Both the position numbers and the translations under genes were made by a program. A stretch of DNA of 64,000 bases from positions 161,737 to 225,736 of the forward strand of contig NZ_JACHBZ010000009.1 of assembly GCF_014200575.1 (NCBI RefSeq). Reading direction: 5' to 3'. The notes under the pieces were generated by a model. That model was not told where the DNA came from. It ran no database searches and was given only the letters and a program-made list of their open reading frames with translations. Below, piece by piece: positions 63,543 to 64,000 of this stretch; positions within the stretch are counted from its first letter, which is position 1; each line of letters starts with the position of its first letter. This stretch comes from Mucilaginibacter saanensis (GTDB lineage: Bacteria; Bacteroidota; Bacteroidia; Sphingobacteriales; Sphingobacteriaceae).

Positions 63543-63578
63543 TAGAACAATCATCTATATTATTAGAACGATTATCCT
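63543..63578. promoter_or_regulatory. Phased direct repeat in the divergent promoter
   Basis: TAGAACAATCATCTA (63543-63557) and TAGAACGATTATCCT (63564-63578) match in 11 of 15 positions and start 21 nt apart, two turns of the helix. AraC-family regulators bind such direct repeats. It lies between the GlcG gene and the araC-like gene. Confidence 0.5.
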
Positions 63579-63700
63579 AATCAATACTCAGGCGACAAAG
63601 TCTTCCCAATTTCTATTTAATTTTATAAATTGGAAGCCGGGTGCTGTTTGCCGGAATACCGCTGATTATTGTTATTTATCTATTACTAATGCTAAGAGCC

Positions 63701-64000
63701 ATGAATCAAACCTGCCATCTTGCACCCATTAACTTGAGTGATTGCAACCAATTAGATTCGCTGGTGGAGCATCGACGTGTTTTTAATCTGAAAGATTGTG
63801 AGCTTAATATTTTTGAAACCTTTCATCGCTGTGATAATGTACACCTATCCTACAACGGATTAGTGGTTTCGAGTATGATGCGGGGCAGGAAAATTATGAC
63901 ACTGGCAGAATCTGAGGAATTTGATTTTTTACCAGGGGAAAGTGTTATACTCCCGGAAGGGGTATCAATGAACGTAAACTTCCCGGATGCAGATGAAAGG
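63701..64000 (+). CDS. AraC-type regulator, N-terminal part (3' end outside the window)
   Basis: The first 100 residues from the ATG at 63701 (63689 is also in frame). LVEHRRVFNLKDCELNIFET and LAESEEFDFLPGESVILPEG are the N-terminal sensor region of a known AraC regulator group; the HTH lies beyond the window. It is divergent from the GlcG/fdhA operon, which makes it the likely local regulator. Confidence 0.7.
   Translation, partial: MNQTCHLAPINLSDCNQLDSLVEHRRVFNLKDCELNIFETFHRCDNVHLSYNGLVVSSMMRGRKIMTLAESEEFDFLPGESVILPEGVSMNVNFPDADER

Noticed and set aside
31804..64000. Second copy of the tRNA-Ser 3' end as attR
   Set aside because: No match to CGAATCCCTCTCTCTCCG was seen in the rest of the window, so I did not call a right attachment site.

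Overview
The window looks like a chromosome segment from a Bacteroidota bacterium, most likely of the family Sphingobacteriaceae (Mucilaginibacter/Pedobacter-like). Signs of this are a SusD lipoprotein, DUF3857 transglutaminase-like proteins, the TAnnTTTG promoter element, weak Shine-Dalgarno sequences, and a CTnDOT-type tra cluster (TraE/F/G/I/J/K/M). The genus is inferred from gene content only.

1-31.8 kb is ordinary chromosome. It holds a truncated CDF metal transporter, small membrane proteins, a sugar O-acetyltransferase, a DUF817/DUF2236/DUF2809 group, an OmpA-like protein and a SusD without its SusC. Housekeeping and envelope genes follow: mutS, an NlpC/P60 hydrolase, two DUF3857 proteins (one without the catalytic Cys and His), an exonuclease, queG, two tandem polysaccharide deacetylases, a Gfo/Idh/MocA oxidoreductase, ruvB, a dolichol-phosphate-mannose-synthase-like glycosyltransferase, a POT peptide transporter and a thiolase. 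A compact SPFH / LURP-like / ribbon-helix-helix / LURP-like operon and a PgpH-like HD phosphodiesterase end the block. Intergenic DNA carries several repeat families: a GGTAAAA array, a REP-like palindrome cluster and a 'TCATTCTGAGCGTAG' inverted repeat.

31.7-58.6 kb is a mobile element inserted at the 3' end of a tRNA-Ser(GCU) gene. A tyrosine integrase sits next to the tRNA. Next come a decayed ORF6N gene, three small HTH/winged-helix proteins and a minus-strand conjugation operon (traE, traF, traG, traI-like x3, traJ, traK, traM). The element looks decayed. A large DNA methylase/helicase gene survives only as its fused ends, the relaxase only as a C-terminal piece, and no traN, traO or coupling protein is visible. 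The right end was not found.

47.8-64 kb is cargo or further accessory DNA: a D-2-hydroxyacid dehydrogenase, an AT-rich island with two orphan genes, and a redox-like cluster around an HxlR regulator (NIPSNAP protein, broken aldo/keto reductase, esterase-like protein with the nucleophile Ser replaced by Asn, PQQ-type sugar dehydrogenase lipoprotein). Three near-identical palindromes in this cluster look like the HxlR operators. After two decayed two-component genes and a TPR/LuxR-like regulator, the window ends with a glutathione-independent formaldehyde dehydrogenase, a GlcG/HbpS-like protein and a divergent AraC-type regulator. A 21-bp-phased direct repeat lies in the divergent promoter.
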